Source: Bradyrhizobium erythrophlei (lineage in GTDB: Bacteria > Pseudomonadota > Alphaproteobacteria > Rhizobiales > Xanthobacteraceae). Taken from it: a stretch of DNA of 64,000 nt. The stretch lies in the NCBI GenBank assembly GCA_900129675.1, contig FSRD01000001.1, positions 1,539,501 through 1,603,500 of the forward strand. The letters run 5' to 3'. Shown here one piece after another: positions 54,766 to 63,981 of the stretch (position 1 is the first letter of the stretch; each line of letters starts with the position of its first letter). The position numbers were made by a program, and so were the translations under genes. The notes beneath the pieces are model-generated. The model had not been told where the DNA came from and searched no databases. It worked only from the letters and a program-made list of their open reading frames with translations.

Positions 54766-56022
54766 ATGTCCCTCCCCTCCTCAGTCGACGTCGCCATCAT
54801 CGGCGCGGGCGCCGCAGGCCTCGGCGCCGCGCATGCGCTGAAGAATTCAGGCCTCTCGACCATCGTGCTGGAAGCGCGCGACCGCGTCGGCGGCCGGGCC
54901 CATACCATCCAGCCCGCGCCCGGCATCACCTTCGACCTCGGCTGCGGCTGGCTGCATTCGGCGGACCAAAACACCTTCGTTGAGATCGCCGAGCGACTGA
55001 ATTTCGAGATCGACAAAACCCTGCCGCCGTGGCGCGAGCGCGCTTACGGCAAGGCGTTTCCGCAAAGCGAGCGCGACGCCTTCATTCGGGCGCTCGACGA
55101 ATTCTACGACCGCGCCGATGCGGCCGCGCAGCAGGCCAGAACAAGCGGCCGCGACAGCGCCGCCGATTTGTGCTTTGAGCCCGGCAACCGCTGGAACCCG
55201 ATGATCGATGCGATCTCGACCTACATCAACGGCTGCGAGCTGGAACGGGTTTCGATCCTGGACATGGACGCCTACGAAGACACCAACATCAATTGGCGGG
55301 TGCGGCGCGGCTATGGCGCGCTGATCGCAGCCTATGGCGCATCCTGCCCGCTGGCGCTCAACTGCAAGGTCGCGCTGATCGATCATTCCGGCAAGCGCGT
55401 GCGGATTGAAACCTCGCAGGGCACGCTTAACGCCGACAAAGTAATCGTCACCGTGCCGACCAATTTGATCGCCGACGAAGCGATCCGCTTTCACCCCGCA
55501 CTGCCGGCGAAAGTGGACGCCGCGCGCGGCCTGCCGCTCGGCCTTGCCGACAAGGTGATGCTGGCGCTGGACGAGCCGGAGCAGCTGCCGAAGGACGGTA
55601 ATCTGCGCGGCGCCACCATGCGCACCGAAATGGGCACCTTTCATCTGCGGCCGTTCGGCCAGCCCTGCATCGAGGGCTTTTTCGGCGGAAAGTTTGCCCA
55701 GGCGCTGGAAGACGCCGGCGATGGCGCCATCGCCGCGCAAAGCATCGACGAAATCGCAGCCTTCCTCGGCAACGACTATCGCCGCAAACTAAAACCGCTG
55801 TCGGAATCGCGCTGGGCCCACGACCCCTTCGCCCGCGGCTCCTATTCGCACGCGCTCCCCGGCCACGCCGGGATGCGCGCCGTGCTGGCAGCGCCGATCG
55901 ATGGGCGGCTGTTCTTTGCGGGTGAGGCAACCTCGCCTGGATTTTTCACGACGGCGCATGGGGCAAGGGATTCGGGGGAGAGGGCGGCGGGGGAAGTGAT
56001 GGCTTCGCGAGTGAAGCGCTGA
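54766..56022 (+). CDS. Flavin-dependent amine oxidase
   Basis: 418 aa flavoprotein of the monoamine/polyamine oxidase superfamily. N-terminal FAD motif VAIIGAGAAGLGAAHAL, the LEARDRVGGRAHT motif, and a C-terminal FAD-binding block LFFAGEATSPGFFTTAHGA. A hydrophobic midsection binds substrate. Substrate unknown (aromatic amine, polyamine or phytoene-like precedents). Start: ATG at 54766 gives the typical short N-terminus; the in-frame ATG at 54733 lies inside the repeat. Confidence 0.85.
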   Translation: MSLPSSVDVAIIGAGAAGLGAAHALKNSGLSTIVLEARDRVGGRAHTIQPAPGITFDLGCGWLHSADQNTFVEIAERLNFEIDKTLPPWRERAYGKAFPQSERDAFIRALDEFYDRADAAAQQARTSGRDSAADLCFEPGNRWNPMIDAISTYINGCELERVSILDMDAYEDTNINWRVRRGYGALIAAYGASCPLALNCKVALIDHSGKRVRIETSQGTLNADKVIVTVPTNLIADEAIRFHPALPAKVDAARGLPLGLADKVMLALDEPEQLPKDGNLRGATMRTEMGTFHLRPFGQPCIEGFFGGKFAQALEDAGDGAIAAQSIDEIAAFLGNDYRRKLKPLSESRWAHDPFARGSYSHALPGHAGMRAVLAAPIDGRLFFAGEATSPGFFTTAHGARDSGERAAGEVMASRVKR

Positions 56023-56032
56023 CCTCTCGAGC

Positions 56033-56152
56033 CGTCATTGCGAGGAGCGAAGCGACGAAGCAATCCATTCTTTCTTTTCGTCGCACGATGGATTGCTTCG
56101 CGGAGCCTGTCATCGGGCGCGCGTTCGCGCGACCCGGTGGCTCGCAATGACG
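56033..56152. repeat. Palindromic repeat, family B, with nested module
   Basis: Family B ends (CGTCATTGCGAG ... CTCGCAATGACG). The right arm carries a roughly 40-base insert, CCTGTCATCGGGCGCGCGTT then CGCGCGACCCGGTGG, complementary to the insert in the left arm of the 43230 copy. Confidence 0.8.
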
Positions 56153-56154
56153 AC

Positions 56155-56562
56155 CTACTCCATCACCCTCGCCCTCATCGCCGCATCCGGCACAAAGCAC
56201 TCGTCATACTTCCCAAAGATCCGATAACGATTCCGCGCGACGAGATTGTAGACGGCGTCGCGGATCGGCTTTGGGATCAGCAGCAACGCGCGCACCCAGC
56301 GCCATCCGGGCAGCAGGCTCAAGGTCGTCAGTGCGCCGTCGGATTTGAAATGAGCGACGCCGCCGTGGATGACGGCGTTGGTGTCGGGATCGTTGGGATC
56401 GATGTTGAAGGCCTGCGCCAGCCGCGTGCCGTAATCCGACTGGATCGCGGTGAAGCGGAAGCGGCGGCTGACGTCGTGCGTGGCGATGTAGCGGATCCAG
56501 CGCGAGCAGAACACGCAGACGCCGTCGTAGAGGATCACGTCATCGTCGGGCCATCGGTTCAT
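56155..56562 (-). CDS. DCC family thiol-disulfide oxidoreductase (DUF393)
   Basis: 135 aa, with the DGxCxxC motif in ILYDGVCVFCSRWIRYI near the N-terminus, then FTAIQSDYGTRLA and the C-terminal RYRIFGKYDECFVP. Predicted thioredoxin-like redox protein. Last gene of a leftward group with a fused SDR-DoxX-like protein, a DUF2269 protein and an alpha/beta hydrolase; 15-base spacing from the upstream gene supports an operon. Confidence 0.85.
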   Translation of the reverse strand: MNRWPDDDVILYDGVCVFCSRWIRYIATHDVSRRFRFTAIQSDYGTRLAQAFNIDPNDPDTNAVIHGGVAHFKSDGALTTLSLLPGWRWVRALLLIPKPIRDAVYNLVARNRYRIFGKYDECFVPDAAMRARVME

Positions 56563-56577
56563 CTTGCGATCATACGC

Positions 56578-57909
56578 CTATCGGTTATCGAGCGTCAGCA
56601 GGGCCACCAGCATCAGCACGATCGCAGGCCCGGTCTTGACCAGCGCGCCGAGCGGCTCGATCCAGAGATCGGGCGTCAGGATCGCAGCCCCCGCCATGTA
56701 ACCCAGCGATGCCACGATGCCCGCGATCAATCCAAACGCCGAGGTGTGGCGGAACGCGATCAGGACGCCGATACCCATATCCATCAGGCTGGTAATAACG
56801 GTTACGGGCGCAACCAGGTCGGGCGGAAAGCCATGCGCGCTCAGGATGCCGGCCGCAGCGGAATAGGAAACGAACAGCGCGATAAAGCCCGACACGGTCC
56901 AGAACAGCGCCAGACTCGCAATCATCAACGCCTTAACGAGATACAGGCGCGCGAACCATTTGTCCTGAATGGTAGCGGGGCGCTGGCCGACCGCCGCGGC
57001 CAGGGTTTTCGGCACGGTGCCTGATACCGCCATCCAGGAAGAGGGATCGCCGCTGACGCCGCGGCGCAATTCGGCGATCGCAGTCGATCGCATCGGCGGC
57101 ATCCAGCCGAGCCGGCTGGCGAGATCGCCCAGTTTGGCACCGAGATCGAGCAGCAAGCCGGGCAGCGTGACGCGCGGCATATCCGACGTGCCGAGCGCCG
57201 CGCGGAATTGCCCGATGACGCGGCCCAATGTGACCTGCTGCGGCTGCATCAGGTCCCATGTCACCGCGCTTGCCGCCGCGTCGGCGATGTCGCGGCCGGC
57301 GAGCCAACTGACGGTGGCGGCGATGTCCTCGATTGCGACCGGCTGAAACGGCGTCGCGGATTCCCTCTTCGGCAATTCAAACGGCAATGCCGCCAGCGCC
57401 CGCAGCAGCGCGCTGCCGCCATAGGCCGACGGCGCGATCACAAAGCCGGGCCGCAGGATCGCAAAGGCGATGCCGGATGCCGCGATCAGCCGTTCGGCCT
57501 CCCGTTTGGTCATGCTGAAGGCGGTGCGGTCCTGGTTGGCGGCGCCGGGAATCGAGATGTGAATCAGCCGGACCGCACGGCTACAGTCGCGGATCGCCTC
57601 CAGCAACCGCTCGACGAAATCGCGATGCACGGCGCGGGTGTCGCTGCCGGGCCCGTCCTGCAGCACACCGAGGCGATTGACCACGACGTCGATCTCGTGA
57701 TCCCGGAGCAGGCGCGCCAGCGCCGGCGCATCCATCGACATCACAGGCCATTCGAGATCGAATGCGGTCGACTTTTGCGCAGGCGAAAAATGCCGGGCGA
57801 TGCCGACCACCTCAAAACCCCGCACGCGCAGATCGTCGGTGACGAAGCGTCCGATCAGGCCGGAGGCGCCGCGCACGAGTATTTTGCGCGCTGGTATGGG
57901 CTCGCTCAT
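56578..57909 (-). CDS. Fused NAD(P)-binding/DoxX-like membrane protein
   Basis: 443 aa with two parts. Residues 1 to about 290 form an atypical SDR (NmrA/epimerase-like: ILVRGASGLIGRFVTDDLRV, then LIHISIPGAANQ) that may bind NAD(P). From about residue 320 there are four helices of DoxX-like_2 type (LVKALMIASLALFWTVSGFI, PVTVITSLMDMGIGVLIAF). The combination occurs elsewhere in proteobacteria, but its role is unknown. Seven bases separate it from the DUF2269 gene upstream. Confidence 0.75.
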   Translation of the reverse strand: MSEPIPARKILVRGASGLIGRFVTDDLRVRGFEVVGIARHFSPAQKSTAFDLEWPVMSMDAPALARLLRDHEIDVVVNRLGVLQDGPGSDTRAVHRDFVERLLEAIRDCSRAVRLIHISIPGAANQDRTAFSMTKREAERLIAASGIAFAILRPGFVIAPSAYGGSALLRALAALPFELPKRESATPFQPVAIEDIAATVSWLAGRDIADAAASAVTWDLMQPQQVTLGRVIGQFRAALGTSDMPRVTLPGLLLDLGAKLGDLASRLGWMPPMRSTAIAELRRGVSGDPSSWMAVSGTVPKTLAAAVGQRPATIQDKWFARLYLVKALMIASLALFWTVSGFIALFVSYSAAAGILSAHGFPPDLVAPVTVITSLMDMGIGVLIAFRHTSAFGLIAGIVASLGYMAGAAILTPDLWIEPLGALVKTGPAIVLMLVALLTLDNR

Positions 57910-57916
57910 CAGTCCC

Positions 57917-58384
57917 CTAAAACGGCTTTGCGATCATCAGCCACAGGATGATCATGACCGAACCAAAGCCGGGAATCCCGAACAGGCACCAGCGGCGGAA
58001 AAGCGAGAAATATCGCGGCGGCAGCGGCCCGCTCTGCTTCGCCGCCATCCGCGCGAGATCGCGCATTTCGATCTGCATGAAGATCACGGGCACCCAGAAC
58101 AGTCCGGCGACCGCGTAAAGCCCAAGCGAAGCCAGCAGCCAGCGCTCGGTAAAGCCGGTCGCCGACAACATCATCAGCCAGCCGCCGGTGAGCGGCTGCA
58201 GCAGCACCGCCGACAGCGTGAACAGCATGTCGGCAATCACGACGGTCGTCGCGGTGCGCGCGATAAAGGCGGCGTCACGGCTGCGATGCGCCATCAGCAT
58301 GAAGAACGCGATTCCCGAGCCGGTGCCGAGAATGACGATGGCGCCGAGCACATGCAGATATTTGATCAGGAAATATAGCGTCAT
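57917..58384 (-). CDS. DUF2269 family membrane protein
   Basis: 155 aa with four helices (YFLIKYLHVLGAIVILGTGS; a second around ATTVVIADMLFTLSAVLLQ; LLASLGLYAVAGLFWVPVIF; and the last at the C-terminus). The N-terminal LKYLHVLG-type signature marks the DUF2269 family of unknown function. Its start overlaps the stop of the upstream hydrolase by four bases. Confidence 0.85.
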   Translation of the reverse strand: MTLYFLIKYLHVLGAIVILGTGSGIAFFMLMAHRSRDAAFIARTATTVVIADMLFTLSAVLLQPLTGGWLMMLSATGFTERWLLASLGLYAVAGLFWVPVIFMQIEMRDLARMAAKQSGPLPPRYFSLFRRWCLFGIPGFGSVMIILWLMIAKPF

Positions 58385-59280
58385 CGCTTTTTGGCCGCGG
58401 CCGGGGATCGCAGCTTTAACGCGCGATCCAGTTCAGGTGCGGCCAGTCTTACACCGCTTTCGGTTTCCGGCAGCCAGTGGCCCTCGCCGCCGTAGGCCGC
58501 CAGCACCCGAAAATCGACCTTGCCGCCGGCGGCGCGAAACACATCGGCCAGTTGCCGCGACAGCGCAGGCGAGAAATAGCTGTCATTGGCGGCCACCAGC
58601 CAGGTCACCGGCACGCGTGCGGCTTTGCCGAATTCGGCCGCCGCGGCAATCAGCGTATCCGGCGCGCAGACCTGATTGGGGAAATCGTTGGCATGGCCGC
58701 CACGGCCCGGCGCGAAGGCGACGATGGCGGCGACGTCCGCCGGGTTTTCCCCGGCCAGCGCCAGCGCGCCCCACGCGCCCGCGGAGTGGCCGACGATCAC
58801 GGCGCCGTCCGACTTGATGAAGGGTTGCGTGCGAACAAAGCGAAGCGCCGCTGCGATCTCGTCAGCGGTGGCGCGGCCGGCGTGAAAATAATTGGCTTCG
58901 TCGCAGCCGCCCTGGTCCTCGAGATATTTCCCGCCGGTGGCGCCATGCCCTAAGCGTTCCGGCACCAGCACGGCAAAGCCGCGCGCCACCAGCCACGCCG
59001 CCAGCGCGCGGTATTCGGGCTGCGGCATTTGCGTACGCCGCAACACGTTCTGCGTCGAGGCATGCGCGATCAGCGCCAGCCGAAACGGACCATCGCCGGG
59101 CGGGCGAAACAGAATTGCATGCGCGGGGGTACCGGGATCGGGCGACGGCACCAGCCATTGCTGCAGGCGGTACGGCTCGCCCTCGGCGCCCTGCGAGCCG
59201 AAGCCGGGTTGCGCCGACACGCTCCGCGAAGCAAGCGCGGCAACAACAACCAGCGCGAAAAACACTTTAACCGGGGGCAT
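58381..59280 (-). CDS. Exported alpha/beta hydrolase
   Basis: 299 aa. Signal peptide MPPVKVFFALVVVAALASR, then an alpha/beta-hydrolase core with the nucleophile in VIVGHSAGAWGALAL (G-x-S-x-G). Overall closest to dienelactone hydrolase or lipase-like enzymes; catalytic Asp (VAANDSYF) and His (GGEGHWLPE) are also plausible. First gene of the four-gene leftward operon. The substrate is unknown. Confidence 0.8.
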   Translation of the reverse strand: MPPVKVFFALVVVAALASRSVSAQPGFGSQGAEGEPYRLQQWLVPSPDPGTPAHAILFRPPGDGPFRLALIAHASTQNVLRRTQMPQPEYRALAAWLVARGFAVLVPERLGHGATGGKYLEDQGGCDEANYFHAGRATADEIAAALRFVRTQPFIKSDGAVIVGHSAGAWGALALAGENPADVAAIVAFAPGRGGHANDFPNQVCAPDTLIAAAAEFGKAARVPVTWLVAANDSYFSPALSRQLADVFRAAGGKVDFRVLAAYGGEGHWLPETESGVRLAAPELDRALKLRSPAAAKKR

Positions 59281-59554
59281 GAATTGGCCTGATGCAGCCG
59301 AAGGAGGGAAACCGGACTAGCCAACAGAATACCGGCGGTGAATCAAATCCAGCGCATTTTTCCGTGAACCGGATTTCGCCGCGGCCCCGTCGGGAACGAT
59401 TTGCCGTTCCAAGCCGCAGCGAAATACCGGTTAAGGCAGACCCCTGTCCTCTTTCGGTACAATTGCCCGGAAAACTGATGCAGAAAATCCACACGTTAAC
59501 CGATAATTAACGATGGACCTTGAAGACGGCGCGCTGACTTGCTTTGATTGGGTC

Positions 59555-60064
59555 ATGAGCACAACCCTGATCGAGGTTCGACCGGCCAAAGCTGCGGATG
59601 CAGCCGCGGTGGCGTCTACCCATGACGAAGCCTGGCGTTCCGCCTATCAGGGCATCATTCCCGGCGCCGAACTTGAAAAGCTGATCAACCGCCGTGGCCC
59701 GCAATGGTGGGACAGCGCGATCCGCAAGGGCAGCCGCGTCAGCGTGCTGGTGTTCGGCGACAAGGTCGCAGGCTATGCCAATTACGGCCGCAACCGCGCC
59801 CGCAGCCTGCACTTCGAAGGCGAGATTTACGAACTCTATCTGCGGCCGGAGTTCCAGGGCCTCGGCTTTGGCCGCCGCCTCTTCACCGCTGCACGGCGCG
59901 ATCTGGCCCAGAGCGGCCTGAAGAGCATGGTGATCTGGGCGCTTTCCGACAACGATCCGGCGACCGCGTTCTATCGCGCGCTCGGCGGCCGCATGGTCGC
60001 GCGCTCTTCGGAGAAGTTCGGGCCGAAGTCGCTCGACAAGGTCGCCTTCGCCTGGACCAACTAG
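59555..60064 (+). CDS. GNAT family acetyltransferase
   Basis: 169 aa. IEVRPAKAADAAAVASTHDE (motif C/D strand), LYLRPEFQGLGFGRRLFTAA (CoA-binding R/Q-x-x-G-x-G/A motif A) and VIWALSDNDPATAFYRALGG (motif B). Acetyl acceptor unknown. The ATG at 59555 gives the usual N-terminus; the in-frame ATG at 59513 is possible too, neither has a clear ribosome site. Confidence 0.82.
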   Translation: MSTTLIEVRPAKAADAAAVASTHDEAWRSAYQGIIPGAELEKLINRRGPQWWDSAIRKGSRVSVLVFGDKVAGYANYGRNRARSLHFEGEIYELYLRPEFQGLGFGRRLFTAARRDLAQSGLKSMVIWALSDNDPATAFYRALGGRMVARSSEKFGPKSLDKVAFAWTN

Positions 60065-60161
60065 AATCTAGGCTTTTCCCGCGCCAGCGGCCGGTCTAAA
60101 CCGGCCTCGCCTCGTGCTGTATCCCTGCACGATTTTATCCTAAAGCCCCGCGGAGCAGTTC

Positions 60162-60692
60162 ATGCGTATTGACGCCATCTCGATCGGAAAAAATCCTCCG
60201 CATGACGTCAACGTCATCATCGAAGTGCCGGTCGGCGGCGAGCCGATCAAATACGAGATGGACAAGGAGGCCGGCACGCTGGTGGTCGACCGCTTCCTCT
60301 ATACGGCGATGCGCTATCCCGGCAATTACGGCTTCATCCCGCACACGCTGTCGGGCGACGGCGACCCTTGCGACGTGCTGGTCGCCAATACCCGCGCCAT
60401 CGTGCCGGGCGCGGTGATGAGCGTGCGGCCGGTCGGCGTACTGCTGATGGAAGACGAGGCTGGCGGCGACGAGAAGATCATCGCGGTGCCGTCGTCAAAA
60501 CTCACCCAGCGCTATGACAAGGTGAAGAACTACAACGACCTGCCCGACATCACGCTGCAGCAGATCCAGCACTTCTTCGAACACTACAAGGATCTCGAAC
60601 CCGGCAAATGGGTCAAGGTGCTGCGCTGGGGCGACGCCGACGACGCGCGCAAATTGATCATGGAAGGCATCGCGCGGGCGCAGGGGAAGTAG
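60162..60692 (+). CDS. ppa: Inorganic pyrophosphatase
   Basis: Cytosolic family I soluble pyrophosphatase (176 aa) that hydrolyses pyrophosphate released in biosynthesis. Metal-binding signature [12 protein letters not shown] (D-x-D-P-x-D), plus [11 protein letters not shown] and [20 protein letters not shown] precedes the ATG. Standalone gene. Confidence 0.96.
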   Translation: MRIDAISIGKNPPHDVNVIIEVPVGGEPIKYEMDKEAGTLVVDRFLYTAMRYPGNYGFIPHTLSGDGDPCDVLVANTRAIVPGAVMSVRPVGVLLMEDEAGGDEKIIAVPSSKLTQRYDKVKNYNDLPDITLQQIQHFFEHYKDLEPGKWVKVLRWGDADDARKLIMEGIARAQGK

Positions 60693-60730
60693 GAGTGGAC
60701 GCCGCGGAATCGGCTCTCCGTAGTAGACCT

Positions 60731-60820
60731 CGTCATGCCCGGCCTTGTGCCGGGCATCCACGTCTTTAATCGCGTGCGGCAAGAAAGACGTGGATGGCCG
60801 GGACAAGCCCGGCCATGACG
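60731..60820. repeat. Palindromic repeat, family A
   Basis: CGTCATGCCCGGCCTTGTGC ... CAAGCCCGGCCATGACG with inner ATCCACGTCTTT / AAAGACGTGGAT arms. It lies between ppa and the M20 peptidase pseudogene. Confidence 0.9.
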
Positions 60821-60839
60821 AAGAAAATCCGGGAACACC

Positions 60840-62326
60840 ATGCGCCGGCTGATCAAGATCATCCGCAACATCCTGTTAATCGCAATCGCGGCGGTCACCA
60901 TCCTCGCGGCCGTGCTGGCCTTCAACGTCGTCAGCCATGGCTCGCGGCAGATGCAGGTCGCGCCCGTGCCGCGTCGCGCGCCGCGGTCGACGCACAGGCG
61001 GCCGCAACGCGGCTTGCGGAAGCGATCCGCTTCAAAGCCATATCGAGTTACGAAAAACCCGATCAGCACGCCGAGGCGCTGCGCGGCATGCAGGCGCATA
61101 TCGAAAAGAGCTTTCCGGCGTTCCATGCCGCCGCGAAACGCGAAATCGTGGCCGATTACAGCCTGCTCTACACCTGGGAGGGCGCGGATCCAAAAGCCCA
61201 ACCGATCGCGCTGCTGGCGCATCAGGACGTGGTGCCGGTTGCGCCGGGCACCGAGAAGGACTGGCAGCAACCGCCCTATGACGGCGTCATCGCCGACGGT
61301 TTTATCTGGGGCCGCGGCTCCTGGGACGACAAGGGCAACCTCTATTCGATGCTGGAAGCCGCCGAGGCGATGGCAAGAGAGGGATTTCGGCCGAAGCGAA
61401 CGATCTATTTTGCGTTCGGCCATGACGAGGAAACCGCCGGCACCGCCGGCGCGAAAAACATCGCCGCCCTGCTGGCCTCGCGCGGCGTGAAACTCGATTT
61501 CGTGGTCGACGAGGGGCTCCTGATCACCGAGGGCATCATGAAGGGCCTTGAAAAGCCGGCCGCGCTGATCGGCGTCGCCGAGAAGGGCTATGCCACGCTG
61601 GTGCTGACCGCGCATGCCACCCCCGGGCACTCGTCGATGCCGCCGCGCCAGACCGCGATCGGCATGATGAGCGCGGCGCTGGCGCGGCTGGAAGACCATC
61701 GCCTGCCGATGCAGATCCGCGGCACGGTCGCGGAAATGTTCGATACGCTGGCGCCGGAGATGAGCGGCTTCAACCGCGTAGTGCTGTCGAATCTCTGGCT
61801 GTTCAAGCCGCTGTTGCTGCGCGAATTCGAAAAGAGCGGGCCGACCGAAGCGATGGTCCGCACCACCACCGCGCTGACGATCTTCAACGCCGGCGACAAG
61901 GACAATGTGCTGCCGGGCAATGCCGCAGCGTCAGTCAATTTCCGTTTGATCCCGGGCGACACCCAGGCAAGCGTGATCGATCACGTCCGCGACACGATCG
62001 ACAACGATCGCATTTCGATCACGCCATTCGCCGGCAATACCGATCCGCCGCCGGTGACGGCGACCGCGAACCCGTCCTATCAGATGCTCACCAAGACCAT
62101 TCGCGAGATCTATCCCGACGTCATCGTCGCCCCCGGCCTGATGATCGCCGCGACCGACTCGCGCCACTATGCCGGTATCACCGACAGTATTTTCCGGTTC
62201 TCGCCGGTGCGCGCGAACTCCGACGACCTGAAGCGCTTTCACGGCACCAACGAGCGCCTCAGCATCGAGGGCTATGCCGACATGATCCGGTTCTACCGGC
62301 GGCTGATCGAGAATAGTGCGGGGTAG
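60840..62326 (+). pseudogene. M20 family peptidase, membrane anchor and catalytic part in different frames
   Basis: The expected N-terminal anchor (MRRLIKIIRNILLIAIAAVT) begins at the ATG at 60840 with GGGAA upstream. Between about 60960 and 60985 the frame changes by one base, after which the zinc peptidase continues uninterrupted to the stop: AAATRLAEAIRFKAISSYEK, the metal His-x-Asp in LLAHQDVVPVAPG, FIWGRGSWDDKGNLYSML with the bridging Asp, and FGHDEETAGTAGA with the catalytic Glu pair. As given, no single frame encodes an anchored enzyme. Either a recent lesion or a base-call error in a GC-rich stretch. The family hydrolyses or condenses acyl amino acids and dipeptides. Confidence 0.8.
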
Positions 62327-62336
62327 AAGCTTCTTC

Positions 62337-62421
62337 CGTCATTGCGAGCGAAGCGAAGCAATCCATGCTCGCAACACGAGGAAAGAATGGATTGCTTGTC
62401 GCTTTGCTCCTCGCAATGACG
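62337..62421. repeat. Palindromic repeat, family B
   Basis: CGTCATTGCGAGCGAAGCG ... CTCCTCGCAATGACG with inner GAAGCAATCCAT / ATGGATTGCTT. It lies between the convergent M20 pseudogene and folD. Confidence 0.9.
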
Positions 62422-62438
62422 GTGAGAGAGAGTGAGCT

Positions 62439-63323
62439 TCACACCCCGGGCTTCGGCAGCCCGCGAATCGCGCAGGCCGCGCGCAGCGTATTGACCAACA
62501 GGCACGCCACCGTCATTTGCCCGACGCCGCCGGGCACCGGCGTGATCGCGCCGGCGACGTGGAGCGCTTCCTGGAAGGCGACATCGCCGACCAGCCTTGT
62601 CTTGCCGTCGGCGGCCGGCATCCGGTTGATGCCGACGTCGATCACGGTGGCACCGGGCTTGATCCAGTCGCCGCGCACCATCTCCGGCTTGCCGACGGCG
62701 GCATAGACCAGGTCGGCGCGGGCGCAGAGTTTTGCGAGGTCCCGCGAGCGCGAATGCGCGATCTTCACCGTGGCGTGTTCGTTCAGCAGCAATTGCACCA
62801 GCGGACGGCCGACCAGATTGGAGCGGCCGATGACGATGGCGTCGAGCCCTTCCAGCGAGGCATGCACGCTCTTGGTCAGGATGATGCAGCCGAGCGGCGT
62901 GCACGGCGACAATGCGGCAAAACCGCCGGCAAGCCGGCCGGCGTTGTGTGGATGCAGCCCATCGACGTCCTTGGCGGGATCGATGGCATTCATGATGGTT
63001 TCGGTATGCAGCGATTTCGGCAGCGGCAATTGCACCAGGATGCCGTGTACCAGGGGATCGCGGTTCAGCCGCGCGATCAGCGCCAGCAGATCGGCCTCTG
63101 CGACGTCCGCCGGCAGCTTGTGCTCGAAGGAAGCCATGCCGGCTTCCTGCGTCTGCTTGTGCTTGCTGCGGACATAGACCTCGCTGGCGGGGTCGTTTCC
63201 GACCAGCACCACGGCGAGACCCGGGGTTAGCTGATGCTCGCGCTTGACGCGGGCGACCTCGTCCGCCACGCGGGCGCGAAGTTCCGATGCAATGACCTTT
63301 CCATCGATGATGCGGGCCGTCAT
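62439..63323 (-). CDS. folD: Methylenetetrahydrofolate dehydrogenase/cyclohydrolase
   Basis: Bifunctional cytosolic enzyme of one-carbon metabolism (294 aa), converting 5,10-methylene-THF to 10-formyl-THF. The catalytic Tyr-x3-Lys is in [15 protein letters not shown], then [36 protein letters not shown] (NADP motif) and [17 protein letters not shown]. It is followed upstream by DUF167 and yggT in the same direction with small gaps, a common alphaproteobacterial gene order. Confidence 0.96.
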   Translation of the reverse strand: MTARIIDGKVIASELRARVADEVARVKREHQLTPGLAVVLVGNDPASEVYVRSKHKQTQEAGMASFEHKLPADVAEADLLALIARLNRDPLVHGILVQLPLPKSLHTETIMNAIDPAKDVDGLHPHNAGRLAGGFAALSPCTPLGCIILTKSVHASLEGLDAIVIGRSNLVGRPLVQLLLNEHATVKIAHSRSRDLAKLCARADLVYAAVGKPEMVRGDWIKPGATVIDVGINRMPAADGKTRLVGDVAFQEALHVAGAITPVPGGVGQMTVACLLVNTLRAACAIRGLPKPGV

Positions 63324-63351
63324 TTCAATCCTTCGTTTGCTCTCAAGCGCG

Positions 63352-63675
63352 CTAATCCGCCTTGGCCGCGGTCAGTTTTCGTAAAGTCTCGCCAAGCAGT
63401 TTTGGATCGCCGTCGACCGCGACCTGCTTCAGCCGCGACGTCACGCCGGACAAGATCTTCACCCTGGCCTTGGGCACGCCGAGCGCCTTGGCCAACAGCT
63501 CCGTGACCGCACGGTTGGCCTCGCCGCCATCGGCAATGGCACGGACGCGCACCTTGAGCACGATCCGGCCATTGGCGAGCGTCTCGATCCCATCGATGTC
63601 GTCCCGGCCGCCGCGCGGCGTCACGCGCAATGCGACACTGATGCCCTCGGTGGAATATCGCCAAGGATCTGTCAG
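63352..63675 (-). CDS. DUF167 family protein
   Basis: Small alpha/beta protein (107 aa from a CTG codon at 63675). [34 protein letters not shown] and [14 protein letters not shown] are the DUF167/YggU signature. The in-frame sequence back to the stop at 63684 has no ATG, GTG or TTG before the TTG at 63630; that TTG start would remove the first beta-strand ([11 protein letters not shown]). CTG at 63675, with GGAG nine bases upstream, is therefore proposed but unproven. The gene begins only 15 bases after the yggT stop, so the two are co-transcribed. Confidence 0.75.
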   Translation of the reverse strand: MTDPWRYSTEGISVALRVTPRGGRDDIDGIETLANGRIVLKVRVRAIADGGEANRAVTELLAKALGVPKARVKILSGVTSRLKQVAVDGDPKLLGETLRKLTAAKAD

Positions 63676-63690
63676 ATGCCGCTACTCCGA

Positions 63691-63981
63691 TCAGAACACG
63701 CTGGGATAGATGTAGTAGGTGATCACCCGCTGGATGAACATGATGATCAGGATCACGATGATCGGCGAGATATCGAGGCCACCCAGATTGGGCATGATCC
63801 GGCGGACCGGCGCCAGCACCGGTTCCGTGATCCGGTACAGGAACTCGGCGACCGCCGAGACGAACTGGTTGCGCGTATTCACGACATTGAAGGCGATCAG
63901 CCAGGACAGGATGGCGGAGGCGATCAATAACCAGACATAGAGGTCGAGGACGATGAGGACGATGTCGAGGACAGCGCGCAT
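63691..63981 (-). CDS. YggT family membrane protein
   Basis: Ninety-six residues, two helices (VLDIVLIVLDLYVWLLIASA and PIIVILIIMFIQRVITYYIY), with FLYRITEPVLAPVRRIMP, the YggT signature, between. Associated with osmotic tolerance and, in plastids, with nucleoid and cytochrome assembly. The ATG at 63981 gives a normal-length protein. It is the first gene of the leftward yggT - DUF167 - folD group. Confidence 0.9.
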   Translation of the reverse strand: MRAVLDIVLIVLDLYVWLLIASAILSWLIAFNVVNTRNQFVSAVAEFLYRITEPVLAPVRRIMPNLGGLDISPIIVILIIMFIQRVITYYIYPSVF

